A stretch of DNA of 64,000 bases. Origin: Arthrobacter sp. UNC362MFTsu5.1. Its GTDB lineage: Bacteria; Actinomycetota; Actinomycetes; Actinomycetales; Micrococcaceae. A model generated the notes under the pieces. That model was not told the DNA's origin and did not search any database. It saw only the letters and a list, made by a program, of their open reading frames with translations. Location of the stretch: the NCBI RefSeq assembly GCF_000685965.1, contig NZ_JMLE01000017.1, forward strand, positions 36,519 to 100,518, given 5' to 3'. The position numbers and the translations under genes are program-made. Shown here piece by piece: positions 8,486-17,068 of the stretch (within the stretch, counting starts at the first letter, position 1; every line of letters begins with the position of its first letter).

Positions 8486-9270
8486 GATGTCTCCGAAGGT
8501 ACGTGGTGCTGCGCGTGCTCATGGAAGAAGGAGGACGAATTCCGGAAGATCACGGGGGCATCGTTGTCCAGGGTGGCCACGTGGCCGCTGTTGGGCAGCG
8601 GCACCACGCGAAGCGAGGCCGACCCCAGCCGCCGCCTGATCAGCTCAAGGGACGACGGCGGCACAACGTCGTCGGTGTCCGATTTGAAAACCAGAACCGG
8701 CGCCGTGACGCGGGGCAGTCCACGGCGGGCGGCGGCAAACAGCTTCTTCAGCTGGTGGACGGCGGCCAGCGGCGTCTGCGAATAGTCGCCGTCCTCAGTG
8801 GTGGCCGCGGTGGGGTTGGCTTCCACAATCGGCAGCGTGGTCTGTTGGAAGTACTTCAGGATGCCGATAATACGGACTCTGCGGTCGTAGAAGCTGAGCC
8901 CGGGATTGACCACGGCCACACCGGCAACGCGATGGCGGGACGCCGTGCGCAGGGCGACGGCGCCGCCCATGGACAGCCCGGCGACGTAGCAGGTGTCAGT
9001 CCGGCCGGCGAGCTCAAGGTAGGCGGCTTCGAAGGCACCGGCCCAGTCCCGCCAGCCCGAGCGGGCCAGCTCGCGCCAGTCAGTCCCGTGCCCGGGCAGG
9101 AGCGGGACGGAAACGGCGAACCCCTGCTCCGCCAGGTGCAGGGCCCACGGCATGACGCTGAGGGGACTTCCCGTGAAGCCGTGGCAAATGGCGACGCCGA
9201 TCCGGGCATTGCTCCCGTGGCCGGGGTAGCTGAAAGCGGCAGGCACAGTCGGTTTGCTGCTTTCTCTCAT
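8482..9270 (-). CDS. Alpha/beta hydrolase, copy 1 of tandem pair
   Basis: 262-residue serine hydrolase, first gene of the three-gene operon. It has HGFTGSPLSVMPWA, LPGHGTDWRE, the nucleophile GLSMGG, the acid in FKSDTDDVVPPSS and the histidine in NSGHVATLDND, so the full triad is present. It is about as long as its neighbour and shares its motifs throughout. The neighbouring acyltransferase (divergent, PlsC type) and acyl-CoA synthetase make a lipid or acylglycerol substrate plausible, but that is inference. The ATG at 9270 opens MRESSKPTVPAAFSYPGHGS; no strong ribosome binding site precedes it. Confidence 0.87.
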   Translation of the reverse strand: MRESSKPTVPAAFSYPGHGSNARIGVAICHGFTGSPLSVMPWALHLAEQGFAVSVPLLPGHGTDWRELARSGWRDWAGAFEAAYLELAGRTDTCYVAGLSMGGAVALRTASRHRVAGVAVVNPGLSFYDRRVRIIGILKYFQQTTLPIVEANPTAATTEDGDYSQTPLAAVHQLKKLFAAARRGLPRVTAPVLVFKSDTDDVVPPSSLELIRRRLGSASLRVVPLPNSGHVATLDNDAPVIFRNSSSFFHEHAQHHVPSETS

Positions 9271-9381
9271 GTGCCCATCGTGTCACCATTCAGCACAAAT
9301 CTCACTAGAGTAGGGTTGCATTGAAGTCCTGGCCGGGCCCGACGAAGGGGCGGCCAGACGCCTTCCGGAGAGGTACACCAC

Positions 9382-10161
9382 GTGTTTTATTGGTTCATGA
9401 AGACGTTCGTCCTGGGACCGGTGCTAAAGCTCCTGTTCCGGCCCTGGGTCAAAGGGCTGGACAACGTCCCGGCCGAAGGCGCAGCCATCCTGGCGTCCAA
9501 CCATCTGTCGTTTTCCGACTCCATCTTTATGCCGCTGATGGTTCCGCGTCCCGTGGTCTTCCTGGCGAAGTCGGAATACTTCACCGGCACGGGCCTCAAG
9601 GGCCGGCTGACTGCACTCTTCTTCCGGCTGACCAACCAGCTGCCCATGGACCGGTCGGGCGGCGCGGCCTCGGCCGCTTCGCTGAACGCCGGAATGGACG
9701 TCCTCTCGCACGGTTCGCTGCTGGGAATTTATCCGGAAGGAACCCGCAGCCCCGATTCTCGCCTCTACCGCGGCAAGGTGGGTGTGGCAAAACTTGCCCT
9801 GCAGGCCCGGGTTCCGGTGATTCCCGTCGCCATGATCGGCACGGACAAAGTCCAGCCGATCGGTAAGCGGATGCCGAACATCCGGCGCATCGGCATGATC
9901 TTCGGCGAACCGCTGGACTTCAGCCGCTACTACGGCATGGAGGAAGACCGGCTGATCCAGCGTTCCGTGACCGACGAAATCATGTACGAACTCATGCGCC
10001 TCTCGGGGCAGGAGTATGTGGACGAATATGCGGCAGTCGTCAAACTGCGGCTGGCGGGCACACCCGCTGACGGCTCAGGCAGCGCCGGCGGCCCGGACGT
10101 ATCCGGCGGCTCGGACGGATCCGGAGGGGGCGCCGGCCCCGCGGAACCCGACAAAGCGTGA
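9382..10161 (+). CDS. 1-acyl-sn-glycerol-3-phosphate acyltransferase (PlsC family)
   Basis: 259-residue membrane-associated acyltransferase that would add the second acyl chain to lysophosphatidic acid in phospholipid synthesis. The HX4D catalytic motif is SNHLSFSDS and the phosphate-binding motif is YPEGTRSPD; VPVIPVAMIGTDKVQP matches a later conserved block. The last 30 residues are a Gly/Ser/Pro-rich tail (GSGSAGGPDVSGGSDGSGG) without a predicted fold. The GTG at 9382 is supported by GGAGAGG at 9367-9373. TAGAGT at 9306-9311 is a possible -10 element. By position it corresponds to the acyltransferase gene a few genes from aroG and the mraZ cluster in mycobacteria (Rv2182c). Confidence 0.9.
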   Translation: MFYWFMKTFVLGPVLKLLFRPWVKGLDNVPAEGAAILASNHLSFSDSIFMPLMVPRPVVFLAKSEYFTGTGLKGRLTALFFRLTNQLPMDRSGGAASAASLNAGMDVLSHGSLLGIYPEGTRSPDSRLYRGKVGVAKLALQARVPVIPVAMIGTDKVQPIGKRMPNIRRIGMIFGEPLDFSRYYGMEEDRLIQRSVTDEIMYELMRLSGQEYVDEYAAVVKLRLAGTPADGSGSAGGPDVSGGSDGSGGGAGPAEPDKA

Positions 10162-10227
10162 CGCCGGTTCTGTGACGATGGTTTGGGGCGAATGACGGTT
10201 GCGGTGCGTAAACGCCGATCCGGGAAC

Positions 10228-10233
10228 TAGTCT
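10228..10233 (+). promoter_or_regulatory. -10 element for leaderless aroG mRNA
   Basis: TAGTCT, then 6 bases, then the GTG at 10240. The spacing puts the transcription start on the start codon. Confidence 0.65.
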
Positions 10234-10239
10234 TGTAGT

Positions 10240-11634
10240 GTGACTGAGCTATCCGCAAAACCTGCCTCCCTGCTGACCAGTACCGCCCAGAGCGGCGCCG
10301 CCAACTATCCGGGACTGGACCACTGGCGGGACCTGCCGGTTTCCCAGCAGCCCAGCTGGCAAAACAAAGAGGTCTTTGACACGTCCGTGAAGGAACTTTC
10401 CGTCCTTCCGCCGCTCGTCTTCGCCGGCGAGGTGGACATCCTCCGCGAACGGCTGGCCGCTGCCGCGCAGGGCAAGGCGTTCCTGCTCCAGGGCGGGGAC
10501 TGCGCCGAAACCTTCGAGGCCGCCACGGCGGACAAGATCAGCGCACGGGTCAAAACCATCCTGCAGATGGCCGTCGTCCTCACCTACGGCGCGGCCATGC
10601 CCGTCATCAAAATGGGCCGGATGGCCGGACAGTTCGCCAAGCCGCGTTCCTCCAACGATGAAACGCGCGACGGCGTCACCCTCCCGGCGTACCGGGGCGA
10701 TATTGTCAACGGCTACGATTTCACGCCGGAATCCCGGGCCCACGACGCCGGCCGGATGCTCAAGGCGTACCACACGTCGGCCTCCACGCTGAACCTCATC
10801 CGGGCGTTCACGCAGGGCGGCTTCGCTGACCTGCGCCTGGTTCACCACTGGAACAAGGGCTTCACCGAGAACCCGGCCCACGCCCGCTACGAGTCGCTGG
10901 CACGCGACATCGACCGGGCCATCAAGTTCATGGCGTCCTGCGGCGCGGACTTCGAAGCCCTGAAAAGGGTCGAATTCTTCGCGAGCCACGAGGCGCTGCT
11001 GCTCGACTACGAGCGCGCACTGACCCGCATCGATTCCCGCACCGGACTTCCGTACGACACCTCGGCCCATTTCCTCTGGATCGGCGAACGCACCCGCGAA
11101 CTGGATCACGCCCACGTCGACTTCCTGTCCCGCGTCCGCAACCCGATCGGCGTCAAGCTGGGCCCCAAGACCTCCGGCGACGACGCCCTGCGGCTCATCG
11201 ACAAGCTCGATCCGGACCGCGAACCCGGACGGCTGACCTTCATCACCCGGATGGGCGCGGGCAACATCCGCGAGAAGCTCCCCGCCATCGTCGAGAAGGT
11301 CACGGCCTCCGGCGCGCAGGTTCTCTGGGTCACCGATCCCATGCACGGGAACACTGTCACCTCGCCCAACGGCTACAAGACCAGGAACTTCGACGACGTC
11401 ATCGACGAAGTCCGCGGCTTCTTCGAAGTCCACCACTCGCTGGGCACCATTCCCGGCGGCCTGCACGTTGAGATGACCGGGGACGACGTCGCGGAGTGCC
11501 TCGGCGGTGCCGACCCGATCGACCAGGAAGCCTTCCTGGACCGCTACGAATCGGTCTGCGACCCGCGCCTGAACCACATGCAGTCCCTGGAGATGGCCTT
11601 CCTCGTCGCAGGAGCCCTGTCCAAGCGCCCCTGA
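10240..11634 (+). CDS. aroG: 3-deoxy-D-arabino-heptulosonate 7-phosphate synthase, class II
   Basis: First enzyme of the shikimate pathway: phosphoenolpyruvate plus erythrose 4-phosphate gives DAHP. The 464-residue length and sequence are those of the class II (plant/actinobacterial) type: LLQGGDCAETF, MGRMAGQFAKPRSS, then FFASHEALLLDYE, FLWIGERTR, VTDPMHGNT and GGLHVEMTGDDV. The metal-binding and substrate residues in these blocks look intact. The GTG start at 10240 follows a -10 element by six bases, so the mRNA is probably leaderless. A strong terminator follows. In mycobacteria the class II enzyme is allosterically controlled by aromatic amino acids and partnered by chorismate mutase; no mutase gene is nearby here. 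Confidence 0.95.
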   Translation: MTELSAKPASLLTSTAQSGAANYPGLDHWRDLPVSQQPSWQNKEVFDTSVKELSVLPPLVFAGEVDILRERLAAAAQGKAFLLQGGDCAETFEAATADKISARVKTILQMAVVLTYGAAMPVIKMGRMAGQFAKPRSSNDETRDGVTLPAYRGDIVNGYDFTPESRAHDAGRMLKAYHTSASTLNLIRAFTQGGFADLRLVHHWNKGFTENPAHARYESLARDIDRAIKFMASCGADFEALKRVEFFASHEALLLDYERALTRIDSRTGLPYDTSAHFLWIGERTRELDHAHVDFLSRVRNPIGVKLGPKTSGDDALRLIDKLDPDREPGRLTFITRMGAGNIREKLPAIVEKVTASGAQVLWVTDPMHGNTVTSPNGYKTRNFDDVIDEVRGFFEVHHSLGTIPGGLHVEMTGDDVAECLGGADPIDQEAFLDRYESVCDPRLNHMQSLEMAFLVAGALSKRP

Positions 11635-11674
11635 TCCGACTCGGACGCGCTGATTGACTGCGCTGATTAATCAC

Positions 11675-11716
11675 AAAGCTCCGCCCGGCTGGAACCAGCC
11701 GGGCGGAGCTTTTTTA
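11675..11716. terminator. Intrinsic terminator after aroG, convergent with the kinase gene
   Basis: Perfect GC-rich stem AAAGCTCCGCCCGGCTG against its complement, GAAC loop and seven T on the plus strand. On the minus strand the tract is AAA at the base, so it works best for aroG. Confidence 0.93.
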
Positions 11717-11727
11717 GTGGGTCCAGG

Positions 11728-13863
11728 TCAGACGACGGTGAGAGTGATGAGTGACCCTTCGGGCACCTGGGTGTCCACCGGATCCTGGTCGCGCACCGTT
11801 CCGAAGAAGCCGCCCAGGATGTTGTTTACCCGTACCTCGAAGCCGAGCTTCTCCAGCGCCTTGCGGGCATCATTGGCCTGCTTGCCGATGTAGCTGGGCA
11901 CATCCACGAGTTTGGGTCCCTTGGAGACCGTCAGGGTGACGGTATCGCCCCGGGTCAGGGTGCCGGAGGACGGGTCCTGGGCCACGACGGCGCCCTTGGG
12001 GACCTTCTTGTCGTTGACCGTTTCGGGGGAGATCACTGCCTTCAGTCCGGCCGCCTCAAGCGCCTTGACTGCTGCGCCCTGTTCCTGCCCGCGCACATCC
12101 GGGACGGCAATGGGCTCCGGCCCCTTCGAGACAGTGAGGCTGACGGGCGTGCCGCGGCGGGCGGGGGTGCCCGCCGCCGGTTCCTGGGCGAGGACAGATC
12201 CCGCCGGACCGGTTTCGCTGTAGGTCTCCGTGACTTTGCCCAAGGCCATCTCTGCCCCGTTGAGCTGGGTCTTGGCCTCATCCAATGACTTGCCGGTCAG
12301 TCCGGGAAGCGGAAAAAGTTGGGGGCCCTTGGACACGAAAAGCGACACCAACTGGAACTTGCGGATTTCCCGCCCTGCCTCAGGTTCGGTGCCGACGACG
12401 AGCCCGGCCCGGATATCGTCGTCGAAAACATCCTTTGTGGTGGACTGGAACCCGGCAGTGCCAAGCAGCTGCTGGGCCTCGGCCACCGTCTTGTTGGCTA
12501 CCCGCGGAATGGTGCCGGGGGAGCCGGGTCCCATGCCGAAGAACCAGCCGGCGCCCGTTGCGAGCAACGCGGCGATGACCAGGATGATGATCCACAGGAT
12601 GCCGCGACGGCGGGGACTACCTTCGCGAAGGGACCGGACCGGCGTTGACGCCGCCTTCGACTGTGCCTTGGCGGCGTCGCGGTCCTGCTTGCGCTGTGCC
12701 CGCTTACTCAATGGAACCGCGTCGTCCGGCCCGTCGTCGCCGGCATCCGCGAAGTCGGATTCCGTTTCCGGCGGGGCCGCCAGGGCGCCAAACCGGCCCG
12801 ACCGCCCGGGGGAAGCAGACAGCACCGTGGTGGGATTGCTTTGGCGGGTGATGATTTCCGTCGGATGCTGGCCGGCGGACAGGACCTCCGTGTGGTCCTG
12901 GTGCTCAGGGTGCCGGGCCGCGGCGGGTCGACCGGAAGGCGGGTGGGCGGGAGGGCGCAGTCCGGCCGGAGAATGGGCGACGGCGGCAATAGCCGCCGGG
13001 GGCTGGAGATCCAGTTCCGCGTCGGTCAGGTTGGTGCGGATGTGCCTGAGTTCGGACAGCAGGGCATTGCCGTCCACCGGACGCTGTTCAGGGTCACGCG
13101 CCGTGCACCACTGCACCAGCTCGTCCACCTCGGCAGCCAGCCCCGGCACAACCGCCGAGGGGGCCTGGACGGAGGAGTTTACGTGCTGGTAGGCCACCTG
13201 GATGGGGACTTCGCCGTCGAACGGCTGCTTCCCGGTGATCATTTCGTACAGCATGATGCCCACCGAGTAGATGTCGCTGCGGGCGTCGGCCTGCCTGCCG
13301 AGCACGAGCTCGGGGGACAGGTAGGCCACGGTGCCGATCAGTGCCCCGGTGCTCGTCGAGGTGGTGACGGCACGGGCCAGCCCGAAGTCGCCCACCTTGA
13401 TTCGGCCGTCGTCGGCGATCAGGACATTTTCGGGTTTGATGTCGCGGTGGATCAGCCCGGCGGAGTGCGCCGCTCCGAGGCCTTCCACCACGGGGTCGAT
13501 CAGCGCCAGGGCCAGCCGCGGAGACAGCGCGCCCTTCTCCTTGATGACGTCCCGGAGGGTGTGGCCTTTGATGTACTCCATGACCAGGTAGGCCGTGTGA
13601 CCGTCGCTGCCCTGGTCCAGGACGCCCACCACATGGGCGTGGGACAGCTTGGCCGCGGCCTTTGCCTCCCGGCCCAGCCTGTCCAGGAAGTTTCCGTCAT
13701 TGACGAGGTGCGGATGGAGGACCTTGAGTGCGACGTCGCGCTCAAGACGCTGGTCCGTGGCCAGGTAGACAGTGGACATTCCGCCGCGCGCCAGCCTGGA
13801 CTGAACCCGGTAGCGGTTGTCCACCAGGGTTCCAACGAGGGAGTCCGACACTTTTTCCTGCAC
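11728..13863 (-). CDS. Serine/threonine protein kinase with four PASTA domains (at the pknL position)
   Basis: 711-residue transmembrane Hanks-type kinase. It has a glycine-rich loop (LARGGMSTVYLA), catalytic Lys47, HRDIKPENV with Asp141, and DFG with Asp159. The activation segment TTSTSTGALIGT is rich in threonine. A Pro/Ala-rich linker and basic stretch lead to one membrane helix (GILWIIILVIAALLATGAGW). Four extracellular PASTA repeats follow, which in this family bind muropeptides or lipid II. It probably couples wall status to growth and division. The gene position (beside an Rv2175c-type gene, between aroG and idsA2) is that of mycobacterial pknL, but PknL has no PASTA repeats. The GTG at 13863 is six bases after TAGGAT, so it is probably leaderless. 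Confidence 0.93.
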   Translation of the reverse strand: MQEKVSDSLVGTLVDNRYRVQSRLARGGMSTVYLATDQRLERDVALKVLHPHLVNDGNFLDRLGREAKAAAKLSHAHVVGVLDQGSDGHTAYLVMEYIKGHTLRDVIKEKGALSPRLALALIDPVVEGLGAAHSAGLIHRDIKPENVLIADDGRIKVGDFGLARAVTTSTSTGALIGTVAYLSPELVLGRQADARSDIYSVGIMLYEMITGKQPFDGEVPIQVAYQHVNSSVQAPSAVVPGLAAEVDELVQWCTARDPEQRPVDGNALLSELRHIRTNLTDAELDLQPPAAIAAVAHSPAGLRPPAHPPSGRPAAARHPEHQDHTEVLSAGQHPTEIITRQSNPTTVLSASPGRSGRFGALAAPPETESDFADAGDDGPDDAVPLSKRAQRKQDRDAAKAQSKAASTPVRSLREGSPRRRGILWIIILVIAALLATGAGWFFGMGPGSPGTIPRVANKTVAEAQQLLGTAGFQSTTKDVFDDDIRAGLVVGTEPEAGREIRKFQLVSLFVSKGPQLFPLPGLTGKSLDEAKTQLNGAEMALGKVTETYSETGPAGSVLAQEPAAGTPARRGTPVSLTVSKGPEPIAVPDVRGQEQGAAVKALEAAGLKAVISPETVNDKKVPKGAVVAQDPSSGTLTRGDTVTLTVSKGPKLVDVPSYIGKQANDARKALEKLGFEVRVNNILGGFFGTVRDQDPVDTQVPEGSLITLTVV

Positions 13864-13869
13864 CTTACG

Positions 13870-13875
13870 ATCCTA
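13870..13875 (-). promoter_or_regulatory. -10 element for leaderless kinase mRNA
   Basis: TAGGAT on the minus strand, then CGTAAG, then the GTG at 13863. Confidence 0.65.
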
Positions 13876-13935
13876 AGTGCTACACGGAAACGGGCCCGAA
13901 TCGACATGCAATCCGGACCCGTATCGTTACCCTCC

Positions 13936-13958
13936 CGGCACCCGCCTTTGCGGTGCCG
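13936..13958 (-). terminator. Hairpin between the LysM transglycosylase and the kinase gene
   Basis: CGGCACCCGC and GCGGTGCCG pair with one bulged base around CTTT. It lies just after the transglycosylase stop and before the kinase promoter. No T tract, so the role as terminator is probable rather than certain. Confidence 0.45.
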
Positions 13959-13966
13959 TTATGGCT

Positions 13967-15319
13967 CTAGCCGAAGTTCTTCTGGTGCGCCTTGATGGCT
14001 GCCACGTAGGCCTTGGTGTCGTCGAACATGCCGTTCTTGCTGACGGAATACTGGCCCTGGTAGTAGCCGGCGATGGCGTGGTCCAGGTCCTTGCTCGTGC
14101 GGATCAGCTGGCGAATGATGGCTACGCCTGCGGTTGCATTGTCATAGGGATCGAGCAGGTTCAGTTTGCGGCCCACCAGGTCGGAGGCCCATTCGCCCGA
14201 CGTCGGGATGACCTGCATCGTGCCGATGGCGTTGGCCGGCGAGACTGCGCGCTGGTCGAAGCCGGACTCCTGGTAGGCGAAGGCAAGGGCCAGCGAGGGG
14301 TCCACGCCCATCCGACGTGCCGTATCGGCGACGATCGACTTCATCTGTTCCCGAGTGGGTACGGGAGAAGCGTTGAGCAGGGCCTTGTTCTGGTTGGCGG
14401 AAGAGACCACTGCAGCGGGGTAGGTGAAACCAAGGAAGGAGCTCGGCACCAGGGGAGTGACGCTGGCAGCCGGCTGGATCGAAGCGCCGGGGATGACCAG
14501 CTTGTTGCCGGGGTAGATAACGCTGGACAGGGTGAGTTTGTTCGCCGACAGGATGTCTGACAGCTTGACGCCGTGCTTTGCGGCGATGGCGGACAGCGTG
14601 TCCCCGGACTTCACCGTGTAGGAGCCCGAACTGGGGGCGGGGGCCGGAGCAGGAGCCGGGGTGGCCGCGGGGGCCGGGGCAGGTGCCGGGGCGGAGGACT
14701 GGCCGCCGCCGATCTTGATCTTCTGGCCCGGGTAAATGATGGAATTCATGTTGAGGCCGTTCCAGCTCAGCACCTCTGACAGCTTCACTCCGTGGCGCGC
14801 GGCGATGGCCCCCAGGGTGTCACCGGACTTTACGGTGTAGACACTTCCGCCGGACGTGGCGGGCGCAGGAGCCTCGGGCTTCGCCGCCGGAGCGGAAGGC
14901 GCCGGGGCTGACCCGGTCAGTTTGATCTTCTGGCCCGGGTAAATGATGGTGTTGGGCTGCAGGTTGTTCAGCTTCAGGATGGCATTGGTGTCGAGGCCGT
15001 AGCGGCCCGCAATGCCGCTGATGGTGTCACCGCGGGCAATGGTGTACTCAGCCGGAGCGGACGGCTGGGCGGGCCGGAGGGAGGCCGGGATTGAGGTGGA
15101 GACCGACGCGGCCGGAATGATGCCCGCCTTGAGGGCGGCTTCCTGGGCCTGCATCGCGGCTGCCAAGGTGGCAGGAACAACCCGCGGACGGGCTTCCGCG
15201 GCCGCCGGCTGGGCGATGGCGAGAGAGGACAGGACGACGGCCGGAAGGGCGGCCGTCGTCGCCGCAATCATAGGCAGGCTCGGCCTGGGGTGCTGCTTTG
15301 GCGATCGGGGCGTCGTCAT
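13967..15319 (-). CDS. Secreted lytic transglycosylase with three LysM domains
   Basis: 450 residues. An N-terminal signal peptide ends near AQPAAAEA (about residue 42). Three LysM peptidoglycan-binding domains follow at about 92-135, 161-204 and 234-277, each opening YTxxxGDT and closing with IIYPGQKIK or VIYPGNKLV. They are separated by Pro/Ala linkers, one an almost pure Pro-Ala repeat. The C-terminal SLT domain starts near 325, with the likely catalytic glutamate (residue 351) in FAYQESGFD, then AIGTMQVIP and AGYYQGQ. It would cleave the glycan strands of the wall from outside. It lies directly upstream of the PASTA kinase, which suggests shared wall control. Confidence 0.93.
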   Translation of the reverse strand: MTTPRSPKQHPRPSLPMIAATTAALPAVVLSSLAIAQPAAAEARPRVVPATLAAAMQAQEAALKAGIIPAASVSTSIPASLRPAQPSAPAEYTIARGDTISGIAGRYGLDTNAILKLNNLQPNTIIYPGQKIKLTGSAPAPSAPAAKPEAPAPATSGGSVYTVKSGDTLGAIAARHGVKLSEVLSWNGLNMNSIIYPGQKIKIGGGQSSAPAPAPAPAATPAPAPAPAPSSGSYTVKSGDTLSAIAAKHGVKLSDILSANKLTLSSVIYPGNKLVIPGASIQPAASVTPLVPSSFLGFTYPAAVVSSANQNKALLNASPVPTREQMKSIVADTARRMGVDPSLALAFAYQESGFDQRAVSPANAIGTMQVIPTSGEWASDLVGRKLNLLDPYDNATAGVAIIRQLIRTSKDLDHAIAGYYQGQYSVSKNGMFDDTKAYVAAIKAHQKNFG

Positions 15320-15550
15320 GGGAGTGATCCTCTTCTCAGCGGCGAATGCTGTCGGTCAGGCCGTTGTTACGAATGGTACTAGTGTTACTAAAGTTAGCGT
15401 TGATGCAAGTGTGATCTATGTGAATCTCTCACGAATTGCTGATTAGCACAAGAAATGTATGGCATCTCTTATATGCCTTTTTTCGGAGTGTCGATTTACG
15501 CCTTCCGCCCGCCTCATTGTGCTGACTAGGCGCAACAGTGCACCGCGTGG

Positions 15551-15556
15551 CAATCT
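15551..15556 (+). promoter_or_regulatory. Possible -10 element for leaderless Rv2175c-type gene
   Basis: CAATCT, then TGATCC (6 bases), then the GTG at 15563. The first base departs from TAnnnT, so it is less sure than the others. Confidence 0.45.
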
Positions 15557-15562
15557 TGATCC

Positions 15563-15916
15563 GTGAGTACTGTAGAAAGCCTTGTAGGCGAATGGCTGCC
15601 CCTGCCCGACGTTGCAGAAATGATGAACGTCTCCATTACTAAGGTCCACGGTTTGCTGGACGAAAAAGCACTGGTGGCATTGAGGGTCGGTGAACGCCGC
15701 ATCAGGTCGGTGCCGGCGGACTTTATGCAGGACGGCCATCCGGTCGAGAGCCTTAAGGGGACCATTGTGGTCCTGTCGGATGCAGGGTATTCCGACGAGG
15801 AACTCGTCACGTGGCTTTTCACCCCGGATGAATCACTGCGTGGCCGTCCGATTGACGCCCTGCGTGAAGGCCGGAAGACGGAAATCCGCCGCAGGGCACA
15901 ATCCCTCGCCTGGTAA
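15563..15916 (+). CDS. Rv2175c-family DNA-binding protein
   Basis: 117-residue protein with a winged-helix-like N-terminal half (LPLPDVAEMMNVSITKVHGLLDEKALVALRVGERRIRSVPADF) and a C-terminal half ending LREGRKTEIRRRAQSLAW. This matches the Rv2175c family, a small DNA-binding protein known in Mycobacterium tuberculosis as a substrate of the kinase PknL. A kinase gene lies two genes away here too, so the functional pair may be kept. Its N-terminus is short (Ser2 and Thr3 are the only early phosphorylatable residues). The GTG at 15563 fits a leaderless start. It is convergent with the polyprenyl synthase gene. Confidence 0.85.
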   Translation: MSTVESLVGEWLPLPDVAEMMNVSITKVHGLLDEKALVALRVGERRIRSVPADFMQDGHPVESLKGTIVVLSDAGYSDEELVTWLFTPDESLRGRPIDALREGRKTEIRRRAQSLAW

Positions 15917-15931
15917 TCCCCGCCCGGCAGT

Positions 15932-15956
15932 ACCGCGCGGTTATTCCACGCGCGGT
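15932..15956. terminator. Hairpin between convergent Rv2175c-type and idsA-type genes
   Basis: 8-bp perfect stem ACCGCGCG/CGCGCGGT with a 9-base loop, in the 57-base gap between two converging genes; no T tract. Confidence 0.5.
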
Positions 15957-15973
15957 GGCCGCGCCCCCCGAAA

Positions 15974-17068
15974 TCAGGAGGCGCGGCTGACGGTGGCCTC
16001 GGCGAGTTTCCGCAGGGCCGTCTTGGGAAGGTCTTCCAGTGGAAGCATGTCCAGCTCGCTGAAGGCGGCGCGGCCGAATTCCTCAATCAGGACTTCGGTG
16101 GCCTGGAGCGCACCGCAGTCCACGATGATGCGGCGGATTTCCTCCACATCATCGTCGGACAGGTCCGGGCTTCCGAGCTTTGCGTCGAGGAAGCGGGACT
16201 CCTCCGGGGACGCCTGGTCGAGGGCGAAGGCCACCAGGACCGTCCTCTTTCCCTCCCTGAGGTCATCGCCCGCCGGCTTTCCGGTGGTCACGGGATCGCC
16301 GAACACTCCCAGCACGTCGTCCCGGAGCTGGAACGCTTCGCCCAGCGGCAGCGCGAACGCTGAGTAGCCGCGGAGGAGTTCATCGGACGCTCCGGCCAGG
16401 GCACCTCCGAGGGCGAGCGGGTGCTCCGTGGAATACTTCGCCGACTTGAACCGGATGATTGACTGGGCCCGGCTGACCGCTCCGGCCCGGTCGCGCATGG
16501 GACCTGCGACTTCTTCCAGGATGTCCAGGTACTGCCCGGCCATCACCTCGGCCCTCATCAGGTTGAAGATCAGCCGTGCCTGGCTCCCTGATGCTGCCGC
16601 CTGGCCGATGTCCGTGAACGTTTCTTCACTGAACGACAGGCAGAGGTCGCCGGTCAGGATGGCTGCGGCATGGCCGAACCGCTCACTGTCCAGGGCCCAG
16701 CCCTGGTCTTCATGCAGCTGGCTGAAGCGCCGGTGGACGCTGGGTCCGCCGCGCCGCGTATCGGACCGGTCGATGATGTCATCGTGAATCAATGCCGCCG
16801 CCTGGAAGAGCTCCAGTGCCGATCCGGCAGTGATCACCTCATTGGCAGCAGCATCCCCGCCTGCGCCGCGCCACCCCCAGTAGCACATCAGCGCACGCAG
16901 CCGCTTGCCGCCGGTGACCAGGTTGGAGATGGACCCCATCAGCGGGTCGATGTCCTGGGAAATGGCGGACATCACGGACTGGCGGGTCGCCAGGAAGTCA
17001 TTGAGCTTGCCCGCGACAGCGGCTACGTAGGCCGTCTGCTCCAGGCGCAGCTGCTCCGCGACCGTCAC
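15974..17068 (-). CDS. Polyprenyl (geranylgeranyl-type) diphosphate synthase
   Basis: 364-residue trans-prenyltransferase that condenses isopentenyl diphosphate onto allylic diphosphates. The first aspartate-rich motif is HDDIIDRSDTRRG and the second is QLRDDVLGVFGDP, with GKPAGDDLREGKRT after it. Product length cannot be fixed from sequence; geranylgeranyl diphosphate or a longer menaquinone or carotenoid precursor are all possible. Position matches idsA2 (Rv2173) of mycobacteria. The GTG start at 17068 overlaps the stop codon of the upstream lipoprotein gene (17065-17068), which indicates translational coupling. Confidence 0.92.
   Translation of the reverse strand: MTVAEQLRLEQTAYVAAVAGKLNDFLATRQSVMSAISQDIDPLMGSISNLVTGGKRLRALMCYWGWRGAGGDAAANEVITAGSALELFQAAALIHDDIIDRSDTRRGGPSVHRRFSQLHEDQGWALDSERFGHAAAILTGDLCLSFSEETFTDIGQAAASGSQARLIFNLMRAEVMAGQYLDILEEVAGPMRDRAGAVSRAQSIIRFKSAKYSTEHPLALGGALAGASDELLRGYSAFALPLGEAFQLRDDVLGVFGDPVTTGKPAGDDLREGKRTVLVAFALDQASPEESRFLDAKLGSPDLSDDDVEEIRRIIVDCGALQATEVLIEEFGRAAFSELDMLPLEDLPKTALRKLAEATVSRAS

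Noticed and set aside
15320..15480. Possible c-di-AMP (ydaO-type) riboswitch before the LysM transglycosylase, which is common in actinobacteria for such genes
   Set aside because: The leader is short and AT-rich and lacks the conserved GGGGTGAATC-type core. A GTGA-N5-TCAC palindrome at 15420-15432 was also seen but its spacing does not match the Crp site (N6).
15471..15487. GGCAT...ATGCC followed by TTTTTT as a plus-strand terminator
   Set aside because: The stem has only five base pairs and no plus-strand gene ends before it, so it is probably chance in an AT-rich stretch.
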